This document shows, piece by piece, positions 7,977 through 17,297 of a stretch of 64,000 bases of DNA; position 1 is the first letter of the stretch, and each line of letters opens with the position of its first letter. The DNA comes from Bacteroides pyogenes. Its GTDB lineage: Bacteria > Bacteroidota > Bacteroidia > Bacteroidales > Bacteroidaceae. The notes beneath the pieces are model-generated. The model did not search any database. It was not told the origin of the DNA and saw only the letters and a program-made list of their open reading frames with translations. The stretch is taken from positions 62,001 to 126,000 of the forward strand of contig NZ_JACIDI010000010.1 of assembly GCF_014196225.1 (NCBI RefSeq), read 5' to 3'. A program made the translations under genes and the position numbers.

Positions 7977-9074
7977 ATGAAGAAAGAAAAAATCATATTG
8001 ACAGGCGACCGCCCTACCGGACGACTTCATATCGGGCACTACGTGGGTTCGCTGAAAGGAAGAGTGGAGCTGCAGAATGCCGACGACTACAGCAAGATGT
8101 TTGTTTTCATTGCCGACTCACAAGCATTGACCGACAATATCGACAATCCGGAGAAGGTGCGTCAGAATGTGATTGAAGTAGCCCTCGACTATCTTGCCTG
8201 CGGATTGGATCCGGAGAAGGCTACTATTTTCATCCAATCGCAGATTCCCGAACTGTGCGAACTCACCTTTTATTACATGGATCTCGTCAGCGTGTCGCGC
8301 CTGCAACGCAACCCGACAGTGAAGACCGAGATACAGATGCGCAACTTCGAAGCCAGCATCCCCGTAGGATTCTTTACGTATCCCATCAGTCAGGCGGCCG
8401 ACATCACGGCTTTCCGCGCAACAACCGTGCCCGTGGGGGAAGATCAGGAACCGATGCTCGAACAAGCACGCGAGATTGTTCGCCGCTTCAACCATATCTA
8501 TGGTGAAACATTGGTAGAGCCTGAAATACTGCTGCCTCAAAATGCCGCGTGCCTGCGTTTGCCGGGGACCGATGGCAAAGCGAAGATGAGCAAATCGCTG
8601 GGCAACTGCATCTACCTGTCGGATACGGCAGACGAGGTGCAAAAGAAAGTGATGAGTATGTACACCGATCCGGGACACATTCGCGTGCAAGACCCGGGCA
8701 AGATCGAAGGAAACACGGTCTTCACTTATCTCGACGCTTTCAGCCGCCCCGAACATTTCGAGCGTTACCTGCCCGATTATCCGAATCTGGCGGAGTTAAA
8801 AGCCCACTACCAGCGCGGCGGCTTGGGAGACGTAAAAGTGAAACGGTTCCTGAACGCCATCATGCAAGAGACTTTAGAGCCCATCCGCAACCGCCGGAAG
8901 GAGTTTGAAAAAGACATTCCCGCCATTTACGAGATGCTGCGAAAAGGATGCGAAGTGGCGAGAGCCGCTGCCGCCGACACATTATCGGACGTAAAGAAAG
9001 CAATGAAGATCAATTACTTCGACGACAAAGAACTGATAGAAGAACAGGCGAGAAGATTCGCGGCAAACCAATAA
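7977..9074 (+). CDS. trpS: Tryptophanyl-tRNA synthetase
   Basis: The 365-residue class I synthetase charges tRNA-Trp in the cytoplasm. The ATP-binding HIGH motif is at residues 18-21 (RLHIGHYVG) and KMSKS at 203-207 ([11 protein letters not shown]). The tryptophan-pocket region around YPISQAADI and VPVGEDQEP is intact. Length is normal for the bacterial enzyme. ATG at 7977 is the first in frame and follows a GGTAAT stretch; no leader gene is seen on this strand. It diverges from carB and is followed by a terminator-like hairpin. Confidence 0.97.
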   Translation: MKKEKIILTGDRPTGRLHIGHYVGSLKGRVELQNADDYSKMFVFIADSQALTDNIDNPEKVRQNVIEVALDYLACGLDPEKATIFIQSQIPELCELTFYYMDLVSVSRLQRNPTVKTEIQMRNFEASIPVGFFTYPISQAADITAFRATTVPVGEDQEPMLEQAREIVRRFNHIYGETLVEPEILLPQNAACLRLPGTDGKAKMSKSLGNCIYLSDTADEVQKKVMSMYTDPGHIRVQDPGKIEGNTVFTYLDAFSRPEHFERYLPDYPNLAELKAHYQRGGLGDVKVKRFLNAIMQETLEPIRNRRKEFEKDIPAIYEMLRKGCEVARAAAADTLSDVKKAMKINYFDDKELIEEQARRFAANQ

Positions 9075-9160
9075 GATGGGATCTTTCCAAAGCCAGAATA
9101 GGGATAATCGACAACCTTTAAAAAATATCGAAAAAAGACTGTCTTCTTAAATGGTTTTGC

Positions 9161-9187
9161 GGGGCTGCCCAAAAATCGGACAGCCCC
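9161..9187 (+). terminator. Terminator of trpS
   Basis: GGGGCTGCCC (9161-9170) and GGACAGCCCC (9178-9187) form a 10-bp stem with one mismatch and a 7-base A-rich loop, 87 bases after the trpS stop. No strong U run follows. Confidence 0.55.
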
Positions 9188-9374
9188 ATAAATAGCTTTT
9201 GGATATATTACTTGTAAATTATAGTATTGTCCGAACTACTCAATATGCAGGAATATCCCGAAGTATATCTGCCAGATCTTTGAAGTAGTCTCCATCATAT
9301 TCATGTACATGGATCAGGAAGTAGTTCATCCATTTTTATATGACTTTTAAGCAGTGGGATCTCCAGAGAGAATC

Positions 9375-9422
9375 CCCTTTGCCTTAGCCTTGTATATAAT
9401 AAATGAGAGCTAAGACAAAGGG
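9375..9422. repeat. Dispersed intergenic stem (diverged copy of 4194-4242)
   Basis: CCCTTTGCCTTAGC (9375-9388) pairs with GCTAAGACAAAGGG (9409-9422) apart from one G-U-type position. Stem sequence, loop length and the downstream GGCAAAT resemble 4194-4242. The 9075-9517 gap between the trpS and GH31 3' ends contains this stem and the trpS terminator; no gene is seen. Confidence 0.6.
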
Positions 9423-9517
9423 AATTTTGTTTCGACCGGCAAATGATATATGAGACTGCCCCATTAACTATTCCGAGACACCATCGGAACCGCTGCTGCT
9501 TATCCGGCTATCCTTCT

Positions 9518-12500
9518 TCAGAAAGCAGAAATACCCAGCCGACGGTCTACCAGCATGCCGTCTGTCGGCTTCCACTCGGCACGCACACGCTTCTTCGCCT
9601 TGAACTTCAGGACAAAAAGTTCCACACTTCCCTCGAGCGTCTCCTGCATTCCCAAGTTAACAAAGGTCGGATAGAGGGCCTTCATGCCATTGGTATGCAG
9701 CCGGTCGTAAGTTAAATTCTCCATGGCTTTCATCTGCAACGGTTCCACACCTACAAACTCATATTCTTCCTGATCGTAAGGCAGGGCAAAGCTGAGCGCG
9801 TTGACTGCTTTCAGATCGATCCCCTTCACACGCACCTCTACCATTTCACCCGCTTGGTATACCTGTTTAGCTGTGCTGACGGAAAGCGTTCCACCAACTT
9901 TCTCCTCAGGCTGCGGTTTCACGCCCCCGTTGAGTAAAGTGGCCACCACCGAAATGTCATACGCATCGATCAGCCCGTTCTTGTTGATGTCTCCGTTGCT
10001 GATGTATCCTTCGAAATCAGAGTCACCACGACGCAGACCGGTGTAGTTCATGTACGATGTCAGATCGTTCTCGTCAATCTTCCCGTCGTTGTTGATGTCG
10101 CCGGGCAAGTAGCTCTCCGTACCGGGCACCTTAAACACATAGAGTTCGCGACCGGAACCGTAATTGCCCACAGCTTCCGTAACCGAGAGCCTGATATAAC
10201 GTGCCGACGGGCGGGCGGCAAATACAAACTCTTTCGTGTCTCCATTGCGCTTCCATTCAAACGTTCCTGCATCCGTCCATTTGTCTTTATCCATGCTGTA
10301 AGCCACCGAGCCTTTGAGTAAGGTTCCGTTTCCGGCGTCCACGCGAGGCAAATACCAGAACTTATCCAACAGATTTACCGTCACCAGATCAACAATCAAT
10401 TCGAACGGCAGAGCTTTTGTGCCGTACTTCGTATGCCAGAGGTCGCCCGATTCGGCAAAATCGAAGAAGCGGTTCACACCGAATCCCGCCTGATTCTCTA
10501 CGCTCGTCTCACCTTTGATACCTCGAATGGCAAACTCCAACGGATTGTTTCGGGTCTTTGCCGCCAGCGGCGTCCATGCCGACACCCCGTCTTTGTTGAC
10601 AGCACGTATGTTAAACAAGTAATTCGTTTCCGGCTTCAGATCTTCGAACAGAAGTTCCGTGTCGCGTATCGTCGTATACAACATACCATTCGCCTCTATC
10701 TCATAGAAATCAGCATTTTCCACCTTCTCCCAAATGGGTTTCAACGTATAGGCTCCTGTATTCTCTTCGGTCATCCGCACCAAAGGATCCGCCAAGCTCC
10801 CGCTTGCATGCAGGTTACGGTCGGCAGGTTCGAAACGGAATCCCTCCACCGTCAGTTCCTGTGTGACAACCGTTACATCGCTCTTTGCCAGCCTGACGAG
10901 CAGTTGCGGATTCTTTACGATTGTTTGCTTGGCAAAGTCGCTGTTTTCTGTGGCAAATCGGTTCAGATTGGGAGCGGCATCATAGAAATACACATTCTCC
11001 CCCCGACGGAGATCTTCCACCGTCTTCGTTTCAGTGAGCTTCACACGTTTTCCGTTCACCTTTGCGCGCAGAGTTTTCGGTTTTTCAGTCACGTTGATGC
11101 GAAGTTCCGTTGTCTTTTCCTTTACAAATCCCTCAAAGTCTCCTTGAGCGGGATGAATCGTAATATGCACACGCCCCCTCGCATCTACATCCGATTGCAG
11201 ACGGGTGGTGACATGCTTGCCATACCGATAGGCTTCGGTCGTTCCGTCGTCATCATACTCCGTCATCTCCGAATGGCGATAAGGATACAACTCGTAGATA
11301 CGCACTGAACGGTCTATCTCGTGCACGTTATTGTTCGGATTTGTCATCGGGATGATGGCTCCGTTTCTTACAAACACGGGAAGTTTCCAAAGAGGTGCTT
11401 CCACATTGTTCAAGATACGGTTTCCTTCGTACGTATCGCCTGTGAAGTAGTCTACCCACGAGCCCTCGGGCAAATAAATGCCGTTGCGGACATCGTTTCC
11501 TGCCTTGTCTGTCTTAGTCGCCTGAAAGATAGGCGCAACCAGAAAGTCGGGACCGTACATATATTGGTAACGGGTGGCAGTGCCGTGCGTATAATCGTTC
11601 GGATAGTCGAGGAACATAGCACGGATAAGCGGCTTACCGTCTACCGCCTCTTTGGCGTAAGTATAAGCATAGGGCAGCAACTCCGATTTCAACTTCAGAT
11701 ACATGCGGTTGATCGAAGTGGCGGGTTCGCCGAGGGCATGCGGATATTTCTCATTCGCTCCCCATCCGTCCATATTGAGCTGCATGGGCGTGAACGTTTT
11801 CCACTGGAAGTCGCGGATGTTCACCACCGGATTCTTTCCGCCGAAAATACCGTCCATGTCCGAAGATATATTAGGTTGACCCGAGAGCCCCGAACCGATA
11901 TAGGTAGGAATATGGAAGCGGATATATTCCCATACACCTCCTGTCTGATCTCCGGACCAGATGGTAGCATAACGCTGCGTTCCCGCCCAGCCGTCGAGCG
12001 AAATGATGAAAGGACGAGCCTCGTTGCCATAGTAAGGCATGATATGAGCCACATCCGCCACACCGTTCAGGCCGAACGAATAGCCGGCTCCCACCCATGC
12101 CACGTCTGTTTTCAACACACGTACGCCCGCATCGCGCACCTCTTTCACAATGTCGCGCTGCAACAACGGGCTGATGCCTGCTTTCGGATGCAAATCCGAC
12201 TGTGTCCAAAGCCCGATCTCCACTCCGTTCTTACGGGCATAATCACCCAGACTCCTGAGGTTAGCAATATTTCCGTCGAGAGTTTCCGTCTGTCCGTAAC
12301 CGGCTCCGTATCCATCATTGGGCAACAGCCAACCCAAAGGCATGTCGTGCTTCTTATAACGGTCGATCACCGCCCGGGCAGAAAACTGATAATTGCCTTT
12401 CTCTCCATTGAGTGATTCTTTGATACCACCGTTATCTTTCTGACTCTCTTTGTATCGTTTCCCGTCTTCGAATAGAATACCTTTCTCGTCTTCTTTCCAG

Positions 12501-13297
12501 AAATCGCGGTTATAAGCGTTCAAGTGTCCTTCGTAAAAGCCGAATTTCGGAATGAGCACGGGATTTCCGGTCAGTTGATAGAAATCGTTCAGCAAAGGCA
12601 CCGCTCCGTCGTTCACCATATAAAACAGATCGAGATACGGAGATTCATGCGAAAGTCTTACCACACCCGGAGTCTCCGCTCCAAAATCGTAACGTCCTTT
12701 CTTAAACGTATAAAACATCACCCCATAACCATTGGTCGACCAGTAGAAAGGGGTTGGCGAAGCTACTCCCCCGTCCGTCCAGCTGTTCTGGTTCTCAATG
12801 GAGATGGCTTTTCCTTTGTGTGAGAAACGTCCGTTCTGTACACCTCCTCCATAGAAATATTCACCGGGATGCTCTTTCAGCGTCACGGTCACACTTCCTT
12901 CTTCGATGGAGACAGGAACGGTCTCTTCCACCACCGGCCTGTTTGTACGCAAATCGGTTATCTTCATCAACGAAGTTTCTTTGTCTATTTCCACACGAAT
13001 ACGCTGTGTAGCGAGCGTGATCGTACCGACGCTTTCCGACAGGTCAAGACGTGACACCGGACGACGCGGTTCATCGACCAAGATCTGCGCCTCGGGAATG
13101 GCTTGCGGATCACGAATAATCCCTCCGGCATCATCTCTGAACATGCGGAAGATGTTTTCACCATAGAAGTCAATCGTCATTCTCCGCCCGCCGGAAAAGA
13201 TTATTTCGGCAGTCGTCGAGTTCAGCCTCCGCACTCCCGAAACTTTAAACATTTGTTTTTTGTCTATAGAGCTATCCGCTTTTTGTGCGGCCTGCAC
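9518..13297 (-). CDS. GH31 alpha-glycosidase with FN3, F5/8-C, dockerin and cohesin-like modules
   Basis: From the GTG at 13297 the frame encodes 1259 residues. The order is: N-terminal GH31 beta-sandwich (about 20-240), catalytic barrel (about 250-590) with nucleophile Asp398 in VLKTDVAW and probable acid/base Asp450 in WSGDQTGG, proximal and distal sheets (590-780), FN3 (855-915), F5/8 type C/CBM32 (about 920-1055), dockerin with two calcium loops (DINNDGKIDENDL, DINKNGLIDAYDI; 1065-1125), and a cohesin-like beta-sandwich (1136-1240). It should cleave alpha-glucosides or alpha-xylosides outside the cytoplasm. The GTG start leaves no signal peptide. In-frame codons upstream encode a good one but lack a start; an ATG exists in another frame (see 13298-13382). 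The true gene probably begins at 13382 with a one-base frameshift. Confidence 0.85.
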   Translation of the reverse strand: MQAAQKADSSIDKKQMFKVSGVRRLNSTTAEIIFSGGRRMTIDFYGENIFRMFRDDAGGIIRDPQAIPEAQILVDEPRRPVSRLDLSESVGTITLATQRIRVEIDKETSLMKITDLRTNRPVVEETVPVSIEEGSVTVTLKEHPGEYFYGGGVQNGRFSHKGKAISIENQNSWTDGGVASPTPFYWSTNGYGVMFYTFKKGRYDFGAETPGVVRLSHESPYLDLFYMVNDGAVPLLNDFYQLTGNPVLIPKFGFYEGHLNAYNRDFWKEDEKGILFEDGKRYKESQKDNGGIKESLNGEKGNYQFSARAVIDRYKKHDMPLGWLLPNDGYGAGYGQTETLDGNIANLRSLGDYARKNGVEIGLWTQSDLHPKAGISPLLQRDIVKEVRDAGVRVLKTDVAWVGAGYSFGLNGVADVAHIMPYYGNEARPFIISLDGWAGTQRYATIWSGDQTGGVWEYIRFHIPTYIGSGLSGQPNISSDMDGIFGGKNPVVNIRDFQWKTFTPMQLNMDGWGANEKYPHALGEPATSINRMYLKLKSELLPYAYTYAKEAVDGKPLIRAMFLDYPNDYTHGTATRYQYMYGPDFLVAPIFQATKTDKAGNDVRNGIYLPEGSWVDYFTGDTYEGNRILNNVEAPLWKLPVFVRNGAIIPMTNPNNNVHEIDRSVRIYELYPYRHSEMTEYDDDGTTEAYRYGKHVTTRLQSDVDARGRVHITIHPAQGDFEGFVKEKTTELRINVTEKPKTLRAKVNGKRVKLTETKTVEDLRRGENVYFYDAAPNLNRFATENSDFAKQTIVKNPQLLVRLAKSDVTVVTQELTVEGFRFEPADRNLHASGSLADPLVRMTEENTGAYTLKPIWEKVENADFYEIEANGMLYTTIRDTELLFEDLKPETNYLFNIRAVNKDGVSAWTPLAAKTRNNPLEFAIRGIKGETSVENQAGFGVNRFFDFAESGDLWHTKYGTKALPFELIVDLVTVNLLDKFWYLPRVDAGNGTLLKGSVAYSMDKDKWTDAGTFEWKRNGDTKEFVFAARPSARYIRLSVTEAVGNYGSGRELYVFKVPGTESYLPGDINNDGKIDENDLTSYMNYTGLRRGDSDFEGYISNGDINKNGLIDAYDISVVATLLNGGVKPQPEEKVGGTLSVSTAKQVYQAGEMVEVRVKGIDLKAVNALSFALPYDQEEYEFVGVEPLQMKAMENLTYDRLHTNGMKALYPTFVNLGMQETLEGSVELFVLKFKAKKRVRAEWKPTDGMLVDRRLGISAF

Positions 13298-13382
13298 AGG
13301 GAAAAAAGGGAGGGCTGCTACTAAAGAAAACGCAAAAAATAGATTTTTGTACCGCCCTATTACGGCCTGTCATGCTTTTCAT
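13298..13382 (-). other. Out-of-frame signal-peptide region of the GH31 gene
   Basis: Codons in frame with the GH31 gene upstream of 13297 read RYKNLFFAFSLVAALPFFP, then VQA-AQ, a textbook Sec signal with an A-X-A cleavage site. That frame has a TGA at 13370-13372 and no start. ATG at 13382 reads MKSMTGRNR in another frame. Removing one G from the GGG at 13355-13357 joins them as MKSMTGRNRRYKNLFF. Either a real indel or a sequencing error is likely. Confidence 0.7.
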
Positions 13383-13403
13383 GTCTTTTTGTGTTATAAT
13401 GTT

Positions 13404-15308
13404 CTACTTAAATAATCGTTCGATATCTTCTTCCTTGATGGTAGTAAGCACAATTTTCCCATCCGGAGTATAATTGGGCGAAGGACAAGCAAACAGGCTG
13501 TCGACCAAAGTTCTCATCTCTTCGTTGCTCAACACCTGCCCGTAAACAATTGCCGCTGCGCGTGCCAACGTCAAAGCCAAAATACTTTGCACTTCCTCTT
13601 TCACATCACTGCCTTTCTCCATGGCTGTATGAAGCATGCTGCGCACCAACTCCACCGGATTCAATCCTTCAATTCCGGCAGGTACACCGTTGATAGCATA
13701 GCTACCGCCTCCCAGATTGCTCAAATCGAATCCCACAGCCGACAAATCGTCGATGATACCTTCCAACACTGCCGCTTCTGAAGCAGGCAATTGCAACATC
13801 TCCGGAAAAAGAACCCCTTGGGAAACTCCCTGCTTACGGCTGATTTGTGCCATATAACGATCGAAAAGCACACGAACATGCGCCCGATGCTGGTCGATCA
13901 GCATTAGTCCCGATTTCACAGCGATCAGAACAAACCTACCTTTAAACTGTAAATGCTGATTCCCTTTCTCCGTCATCGGCTCATTGGTATACAGAGAAGC
14001 CGAAACCGATGAAGCGGCAGAAACAGCCTGTATTCCGAGCTGTTCCATCGTCCCTTCTCCTACCGAAGGCTCTTCCCATTCCGAATCCGGTTCAGGTTGT
14101 AATTCATTCATTCTGCTGGCTTTGGTCAGCCCTCCGTACAAATCTTCCCAATCTACTTTGGAACGACTATAAGAGCCTTCTCCGAATCCCGGGCTTGAAG
14201 ACTTAAAAGGATTAAAGTCCGAATCGTAGTGTACCTTCGGAGGTTCCGGCGGTAAACTTTGTTCAAACACAGGAATGTCAGGCATGTCTTCCGTATCGAA
14301 ATCGATGGAAGGAATCGCACTGAATTTACCCAACGACTCTTTTACTGCCGCTGAAAGAATCTGCCAGATAGCCTGTTCGTTTTCAAATTTTATTTCAGTT
14401 TTTGTAGGATGGATGTTCACATCGATATTCGCAGGGTCGACTTCAAAGTAAATGAAGTAAGAGATCTGTTCGCCAGAAGGAATCAATTGGTCGTACGCTT
14501 CCATCACTGCCCTGTGGAAATAAGGATGGCGCATGTATCGGCCATTGACGAAAAAGTACTGATGCGCTCCTTTCTTACGAGCGGATTCAGGCTTTGCCAC
14601 ATATCCTGAAATCTTAATCAGGGTAGTCTCCACCTCTACGTTCAACAATTGCTGGTTCAGCTTTTTACCGAACACAGACAAGATACGCTGCCTCAAAGAG
14701 GAAACCGGAAGATTAAATAGTTCGGAATCGTTGCTGTAAAGCGAAAAAGCGACCTCCGGATGTACCAGAGCAATCCGCTCAAACTCCGCCAGGATATTAC
14801 TCAGCTCCGTAGAGTTCGCTTTCAGGAATTTGCGACGGGCAGGCACATTAAAGAACAGGTTTTTCACCGAGAAGTTACTCCCTTTCGCACACGAAACAGC
14901 CTCCTGAATCTCCACTTTCGAACCGGCAATCACCAACCTGGTACCCAATTCTTCAGACTCCGGACGGGTCTTCAGCTCCACCTGAGCCACAGCGGCAATA
15001 GAAGCCAGCGCTTCGCCGCGAAACCCCATCGTACGCAAAGCAAACAAATCTGCCGCCTCTTTTATTTTGGAAGTGGCATGACGCTCGAAAGACAAGCGGG
15101 CATCGGTTTCAGACATACCTTTCCCGTCGTCGATTACCTGAATCCCGGTCTTACCCGCATCGGTCACCAGCACATGTATATTTTGGGCATCTGCATCGAT
15201 GGCGTTTTCCACCAACTCCTTAATCACAGATGCCGGACGTTGTATCACCTCACCGGCAGCAATCTGATTGGCAACCGAATCAGGCAATAAATGTATGATA
15301 TCACTCAT
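13404..15308 (-). CDS. mutL: DNA mismatch repair protein MutL
   Basis: The 634-residue protein has the N-terminal GHKL ATPase: [21 protein letters not shown] (catalytic Glu31 and Asn35 region), DDGKGM (61-65) and [10 protein letters not shown] (95-104). The transducer domain ends near 330 and an acidic, low-complexity linker spans about 335-445. The C-terminal dimerisation domain begins at [11 protein letters not shown]. It couples MutS recognition to downstream repair. The endonuclease site usual in MutL homologues outside the gamma-proteobacteria is altered here: [12 protein letters not shown] at 472 in place of DQHAxxExxxxE, and the CPHGRP position reads [11 protein letters not shown]. It lies ten bases after a small membrane-protein gene in the same direction. 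Confidence 0.97.
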   Translation of the reverse strand: MSDIIHLLPDSVANQIAAGEVIQRPASVIKELVENAIDADAQNIHVLVTDAGKTGIQVIDDGKGMSETDARLSFERHATSKIKEAADLFALRTMGFRGEALASIAAVAQVELKTRPESEELGTRLVIAGSKVEIQEAVSCAKGSNFSVKNLFFNVPARRKFLKANSTELSNILAEFERIALVHPEVAFSLYSNDSELFNLPVSSLRQRILSVFGKKLNQQLLNVEVETTLIKISGYVAKPESARKKGAHQYFFVNGRYMRHPYFHRAVMEAYDQLIPSGEQISYFIYFEVDPANIDVNIHPTKTEIKFENEQAIWQILSAAVKESLGKFSAIPSIDFDTEDMPDIPVFEQSLPPEPPKVHYDSDFNPFKSSSPGFGEGSYSRSKVDWEDLYGGLTKASRMNELQPEPDSEWEEPSVGEGTMEQLGIQAVSAASSVSASLYTNEPMTEKGNQHLQFKGRFVLIAVKSGLMLIDQHRAHVRVLFDRYMAQISRKQGVSQGVLFPEMLQLPASEAAVLEGIIDDLSAVGFDLSNLGGGSYAINGVPAGIEGLNPVELVRSMLHTAMEKGSDVKEEVQSILALTLARAAAIVYGQVLSNEEMRTLVDSLFACPSPNYTPDGKIVLTTIKEEDIERLFK

Positions 15309-15317
15309 AATAAAAAG

Positions 15318-15620
15318 CTAAAAAGACCAGCTCCCTGTCTGTAGATAATGCCACAGATACAAGAGCAAGGCAATGATAATCAATATGATTCCAAGAGAAA
15401 CAGGTTTACGCCCGCTCTCCTTCCTCCGCTTCAGGTGTGTAGTTCCCTCTACAAATTTACCGCGAATGTCTTCCGGTTTAATTTCTTTTTCAGGAAGCAT
15501 TCCCAAATCCCGCTTAGCCTTTTCCTCCATTTCGGCAAGCTTTTCCTTCCGCTCATCCACGTAGATATACTTGTGGTTGAATCTACGGGGTTTCCTCATC
15601 GAGTTGAAAAACATTCCCAT
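15318..15620 (-). CDS. Small membrane protein of unknown function
   Basis: The 100-residue protein has a basic N-terminus (MRKPRRFNHKYIYVDERKEKL), a charged, probably helical middle (about 22-72) and one C-terminal membrane segment (PVSLGIILIIIALLLYLW, about 74-92). It belongs to a short family seen beside mutL and ostA in Bacteroidales; no biochemical role is known to me. It sits three bases after the OstA-like gene stop and ten before mutL, so it is very likely co-transcribed. Methionine 8 is an alternative start. Confidence 0.8.
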   Translation of the reverse strand: MGMFFNSMRKPRRFNHKYIYVDERKEKLAEMEEKAKRDLGMLPEKEIKPEDIRGKFVEGTTHLKRRKESGRKPVSLGIILIIIALLLYLWHYLQTGSWSF

Positions 15621-15623
15621 ATT

Positions 15624-17276
15624 TTACTTCATATTAATTAAATTCCGTTTATCCGTCTTCGGCCTCCGCTCTGTCGTAGACTTCAGAGTTTCTCCGGCAC
15701 GTTTTCCCCGCCAATTGAAAATATCTTCCTTGTTCAGCGGGCGCACATAGTCGAACCAGGCAAAGGCAGGCAGCCGCAACTTATCCTCCGGTATCTGGTC
15801 TAACGGATACATCACTCCGTTCGACTTTCCAATCATTTTCGCCTGCTGCATCTTTCTATCTTTCATATAGATATGAAGCAGACTCCCTTCTCCCGAATTG
15901 AAGCCAACCATCGTACTGTCTTTTTCTTCGGGATAAAAGCCGATCAGTACATTTCCGATTACCTCCACTCGGCGCATGTCCCTGTTCTCAAAATAGGCTT
16001 TCATCTCTTTCCCAGACACTTGGTTGTAATGAACAGAGTCTTTCATTTCCACCGTGAACGCTTGATTGATGATATGCGCCCAGTCTATCGTACTGTCGTT
16101 CATATATATCTTAATCTCCTCGCCCAACAGCTGCTGATTCTCATTCCAAAGAATAGGATCGCGATACATGGTCAGGCAGGAGTCTTTGGAATTATACACC
16201 AAAGAATCGCAGACTCCCTGTATATCTGTGCGGTACATCCGTACTTTATGAAATGCTTTCATCAAGCGATACAACGAGTCGGTATTCAAATGATAAGAAA
16301 CCATCATGAGCGTATCCGCATGCATATAAAGACTGTCTCCCTGAGAATAATCGATAGCTACCGCACGCCTCGTTGCAAAGGCCGAATCCGTAAGCTCATT
16401 GTAAAAGCAATAATCTCCGGTCAGCATGCTTTTATTGACAGTGTCGTTCATCTGCACTCGGTCGAATGCCTCACCATATCCCAGTTTCCGGTCGTAAAAA
16501 AGACTGTCTCCACTCAATTTCCTTCCCTGATTCGTAAGCACAGAGCGATCGAGCAGCTCCGCCTGTTCCGTAGCGGTATTATAAAACCCTCGCTCCGAAT
16601 AAATGTGATTATCTTCGTTCACTATGTCCGAAGGTCCCAAGATAGTGGCTATTTTCGAAACCGTATTATATTTCAGCGTATCGGAAGTCAATATAAATTT
16701 AGGATTGACCAGTTTTACATCATGGTTGAATACGGCGATCTTGGTAGACGGGCTGTATTCTCCCCAATCCGAAGTCAACACATTCTCCTCGTCCATCAGA
16801 CTTCCACCTTCGAAATAATAACCGAGATTGTATAGCCGGTCGTAATTGAGGCTGTCCGTCAACAAGGTGGTATTCCGGTTGACCAGCTTCACATTCTCAC
16901 GAAGTTGGGCAATCTGCGTGATTCCATCATAATAGAGATAATCTCCGTATAAAAACAGCGTATCGCCTTGTTCCATACGTACATTGCTGAAAGCCTCGAC
17001 AGAATTGGTTTTCTCGAAGATCAGCGCACTGTCGCAATACATGTACATACTATCATGACGAAGCTTTACATTACCGATCAACAATTGTACATCCGGACGG
17101 GCAAGTTTGTCGGCCTGACCTTCATCGGCATGAAGCAGGTATACTTTGGTTTTCTTCTTTTCCGGTTTCTTATTAATGTCTTGTGCTGCAATGCATACGC
17201 CAAACAGGCATAGAAAGCCAATGAAGAGCCATCTATGCCTGTCGTGTTGTAATGTTTTCTTCTTTTTTCTCAGCAT
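15624..17276 (-). CDS. OstA-like (LptA/LptD N-terminal) LPS transport protein
   Basis: The 550-residue protein has a basic N-terminus, one hydrophobic stretch (about 16-32, probably a signal or anchor ending VCIAAQ) and then OstA beta-jellyroll repeats such as NVKLRHDSMYMYCDSALIF and DTLFLYGDYLYYDG. This is the fold that LptA, LptC and LptD use to carry lipopolysaccharide across the periplasm. The protein is longer than LptA and lacks an LptD barrel, as in Bacteroidetes OstA-like proteins. It follows the SurA-like gene by 21 bases and precedes the small membrane protein by three, placing it in an outer-membrane biogenesis operon. The exact Lpt role is inferred. Confidence 0.85.
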   Translation of the reverse strand: MLRKKKKTLQHDRHRWLFIGFLCLFGVCIAAQDINKKPEKKKTKVYLLHADEGQADKLARPDVQLLIGNVKLRHDSMYMYCDSALIFEKTNSVEAFSNVRMEQGDTLFLYGDYLYYDGITQIAQLRENVKLVNRNTTLLTDSLNYDRLYNLGYYFEGGSLMDEENVLTSDWGEYSPSTKIAVFNHDVKLVNPKFILTSDTLKYNTVSKIATILGPSDIVNEDNHIYSERGFYNTATEQAELLDRSVLTNQGRKLSGDSLFYDRKLGYGEAFDRVQMNDTVNKSMLTGDYCFYNELTDSAFATRRAVAIDYSQGDSLYMHADTLMMVSYHLNTDSLYRLMKAFHKVRMYRTDIQGVCDSLVYNSKDSCLTMYRDPILWNENQQLLGEEIKIYMNDSTIDWAHIINQAFTVEMKDSVHYNQVSGKEMKAYFENRDMRRVEVIGNVLIGFYPEEKDSTMVGFNSGEGSLLHIYMKDRKMQQAKMIGKSNGVMYPLDQIPEDKLRLPAFAWFDYVRPLNKEDIFNWRGKRAGETLKSTTERRPKTDKRNLINMK

Positions 17277-17297
17277 ATAAAATCAAGCTGTTAAGGA

